A DNA stretch of 64,000 bases, from NCBI RefSeq assembly GCF_027706745.1, contig NZ_JAQFWP010000035.1, forward strand, positions 1 to 64,000, read 5' to 3'. This DNA is from Nocardiopsis suaedae. Its GTDB lineage: Bacteria > Actinomycetota > Actinomycetes > Streptosporangiales > Streptosporangiaceae. Shown piece by piece: positions 62,328 to 64,000 of this stretch. How positions within the stretch are numbered: the stretch's first letter is position 1; every line of letters starts with the position of its first letter. A program made the translations under genes and the position numbers. Under the pieces are notes generated by a model. It saw nothing but the letters and a program-made list of their open reading frames with translations. It was not told the origin of the DNA and did no database searches.

Positions 62328-63488
62328 ATGCGGGTCCTGATCGCGGGCGCCGGGGTCGCCGGCGCGGCGGCCGCCATCGCGCTGCGCCGCGCCGGTGCCG
62401 AGGTCGACGTCTACGAGGCCCACCCCGACCCCGGCGGCGACGTCGGGTCGTTCGTGAGCCTGGCCGCCAACGGGCTGCGCGGGCTCGGCGCCCTCGGCTG
62501 CCTCGACGCGGTCCGCGGCGCCGGGGTGGAGGTCGAGCGGCTGCACGCGCGCTCCGCCGACGGGGCGCTGCTCTCCGACACCCCGCGCGGGCGCCGCGAG
62601 CACGACACCCTGCGCAGCGTCACCCTGCTGCGCGGGCGCCTGGTGGAGGCCCTGCGCGCGCAGGCCGAGCGGGAGGGCGCGCGCATCCGCACCGGCGACC
62701 GCCTCGTCGGCGTGCGCGACCACGGCGACCGCGTGGCGGCCGTGCTCGGCGGCGGAGACGCGCCCGAGGGCGACCTGCTCGTGGGCGCCGACGGCATCTG
62801 GTCGGCCGCCCGCCGGGCCCATCTGCCCGAGGCGCCGTCCCCGCGCTATGCGGGGCTGTACACGCTGTCGGGCACCTCCGACCCCGACCGCGCCGGGATC
62901 GCGGCCGATCCGCGGGCCGTCACCATGCGGCGCACGCGCGCGGGCGGCGTCTTCTTCCACGTCGGCACGCCCGACGGGCGGATCTGGTGGTCGGCCCAGG
63001 TGCCGTCCGCCGACGAGCCCGAGCGGCCGGTGGGCCCCGTCGGCGCCGACCGCCTCGCGGCCCTGGCCGCGGCCTACCGGGACGACCCGCTCCCGGCCGC
63101 TCTCGTCTCCGCCACCGTCCGGGCGCACCCGTTCACGGTGATGCACGCGATGGACCCGGTCCCGGCCTGGACGGGCGGGCGCACGGTGCTCATCGGGGAC
63201 GCGGCGCACCCGGTCGGCGCGGGCCAGGGGGCCTCGATGGCGCTGGAGGACGCGCTGGTCCTCGCCGGCCTGGTCGGCGGCGCGGCGGACGTCCCCGGCG
63301 CTCTGGCGGCCTACCGGTCCGAGCGGGCGCCGCGGATCGAGCGGGTGCTGGGGATGGCCGCCGCCAACCGGGCCATGAAGAAGGCGGGAACCGCCCCGGA
63401 CGCGGCGGCGGGGCCGCCGGCCGGTGAGGAGATGGAGGACTTCGCCGACTGGCTCTACGGCTACGACCCGTGCGCACCGGTCAGGTGA
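62328..63488 (+). CDS. FAD-dependent monooxygenase (PHBH family)
   Basis: The 386-residue protein has N-terminal GAGVAGAAAAIALRRAG (the FAD Rossmann motif), the DG motif GADGIWSAAR in the middle, and GDAAHPVGAGQGASMALEDA near the C-terminus. This is the aromatic hydroxylase-like flavoprotein family, which includes antibiotic-modifying enzymes. GGGAGGA precedes ATG 62328. It is controlled by the divergent TetR in all likelihood. Substrate unknown. Confidence 0.92.
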   Translation: MRVLIAGAGVAGAAAAIALRRAGAEVDVYEAHPDPGGDVGSFVSLAANGLRGLGALGCLDAVRGAGVEVERLHARSADGALLSDTPRGRREHDTLRSVTLLRGRLVEALRAQAEREGARIRTGDRLVGVRDHGDRVAAVLGGGDAPEGDLLVGADGIWSAARRAHLPEAPSPRYAGLYTLSGTSDPDRAGIAADPRAVTMRRTRAGGVFFHVGTPDGRIWWSAQVPSADEPERPVGPVGADRLAALAAAYRDDPLPAALVSATVRAHPFTVMHAMDPVPAWTGGRTVLIGDAAHPVGAGQGASMALEDALVLAGLVGGAADVPGALAAYRSERAPRIERVLGMAAANRAMKKAGTAPDAAAGPPAGEEMEDFADWLYGYDPCAPVR

Positions 63489-63578
63489 AGAACAGGGTGA
63501 GGCGGCGCCGCGCCCGTCACGAGCGGGACCGCCCCCCCCGAGGAGTACAGCGCGGCGATGACGCAACCGTTGCAGGGG

Positions 63579-64000
63579 CTACCGCATCTGCCGCTCCAGA
63601 GCGCGTGCCCGTTCCCGCGTACGCGTCAATTCGCGCTCGGCGTCCCGCAGGGCCGTCCTGATCTCGTCGATGACGCCCAGCACCTCGGACGACGCGTCGG
63701 CGATGGTGTGCCCGAGCACTTCGGCCTCGTTCAGGCGGCTCTCCAGCTCCAGCCAGTCGGGGCGATCACCGTCCATGTCCAGGGACTCGACACGGGCCCG
63801 AAGGTCGTACGCGATCCGTGACAGGTGTCGCGTGCCCTTGTCGGAGGCCGCACGTTCGGCGAGCTCGGTGAGCTGGATCAGGACTTGCGACCGGTGACGG
63901 GGGAGCCAGAGGGCGAGTTCGCGGACCTTGCCCAGCCGGGTGAGCGGGGAGCGGAACGCGTCGGCGGCGGTCCGGTGGGCCGACTCCGCCGCCGCCAGGT
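63579..64000 (-). CDS. Partial uncharacterised coiled-coil protein (N-terminus outside the window)
   Basis: The minus-strand frame is open from the window edge to TAG at 63579-63581, at least 140 codons. The ATG at 63776 is internal because charged, non-repetitive protein continues upstream (ALWLPRHRSQVLIQLTELAE, GTRHLSRIAYDLRARVESL). It is wholly helical, with a heptad-like Arg/Glu C-terminus (RDAERELTRTRERARALERQ). I do not recognise a family. Confidence 0.6.
   Translation of the reverse strand, partial: LAAAESAHRTAADAFRSPLTRLGKVRELALWLPRHRSQVLIQLTELAERAASDKGTRHLSRIAYDLRARVESLDMDGDRPDWLELESRLNEAEVLGHTIADASSEVLGVIDEIRTALRDAERELTRTRERARALERQMR

Noticed and set aside
63579-63776. A complete small 65-codon gene starting at ATG 63776
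   Set aside because: The frame stays open with normal, charged protein sequence to the window edge, so this ATG is internal to a larger truncated gene.

Overview
The window is about 64 kb of very GC-rich actinobacterial chromosome. The ordered block ndgR - leuC - leuD - small ORF - hup - fbiD - plsC - gpsA - ddl (7.0-15.8 kb) resembles the arrangement known from Streptomyces and mycobacteria. Other actinomycete signs are SARP/AfsR-type regulators, F420 biosynthesis, an IdeR/DmdR-like iron box and many apparently leaderless genes. A Streptomyces/Nocardiopsis-like filamentous actinomycete is the best guess; genus is inference only. No transposase, integrase, CRISPR array or rRNA was seen.

Layout. 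0-5.1 kb: end of a tRNA-Glu gene, an AhpD-like protein, and a four-gene minus-strand operon (EphD-like hydrolase/SDR fusion, ferritin-like di-iron protein, [2Fe-2S] flavin reductase, TetR) that looks like lipid oxidation. 5.2-7 kb: a PQQ-type sugar dehydrogenase lipoprotein and a Uma2 protein. 7-16.7 kb: core metabolism (leucine, HU, F420, phospholipid, peptidoglycan). 16.8-20.5 kb: an AbiEi/DUF559-like protein, a UvrD-like helicase with an extra N-terminal domain, and GNAT. 20.5-30.1 kb: a YjiH membrane protein, a membrane-anchored STAND-TPR protein, two SanA/YdcF paralogues flanking a helical-repeat protein, and a DUF885 peptidase. 30.1-34.5 kb: RpiR regulator, a SARP with a broken P-loop, and an N-acetylglucosamine-type kinase. 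34.7-48.5 kb: a segment bounded by two nearly identical tRNA-Lys(CTT) genes, carrying a NarL-type two-component system, an asymmetric ABC exporter pair, an esterase, an MBL hydrolase, an XRE regulator, a universal stress protein and a 1006-aa SARP-STAND-TPR regulator.

48.5-53 kb holds the strongest conflict-system candidate: a 1352-aa trypsin - STAND NTPase - membrane helix - beta-propeller protein followed by a Trypco1-family small protein. 53-63.5 kb is a small specialised-metabolism and resistance area: WYL regulator/RidA pair, thioredoxin-like protein lacking its first active-site Cys, an FAD-dependent halogenase behind an apparent iron box, TetR/MFS and TetR/flavin-monooxygenase pairs each with paired palindromic operators, and an OmpR-type two-component system. 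A partial gene runs off the right edge.

About fourteen genes have a TAnnnT (-10) hexamer ending 6-8 nt before the start codon and lack a ribosome binding site. They are probably leaderless, which helped fix several starts. All functional calls rest on reading motifs and recalled family knowledge; no database search was run.
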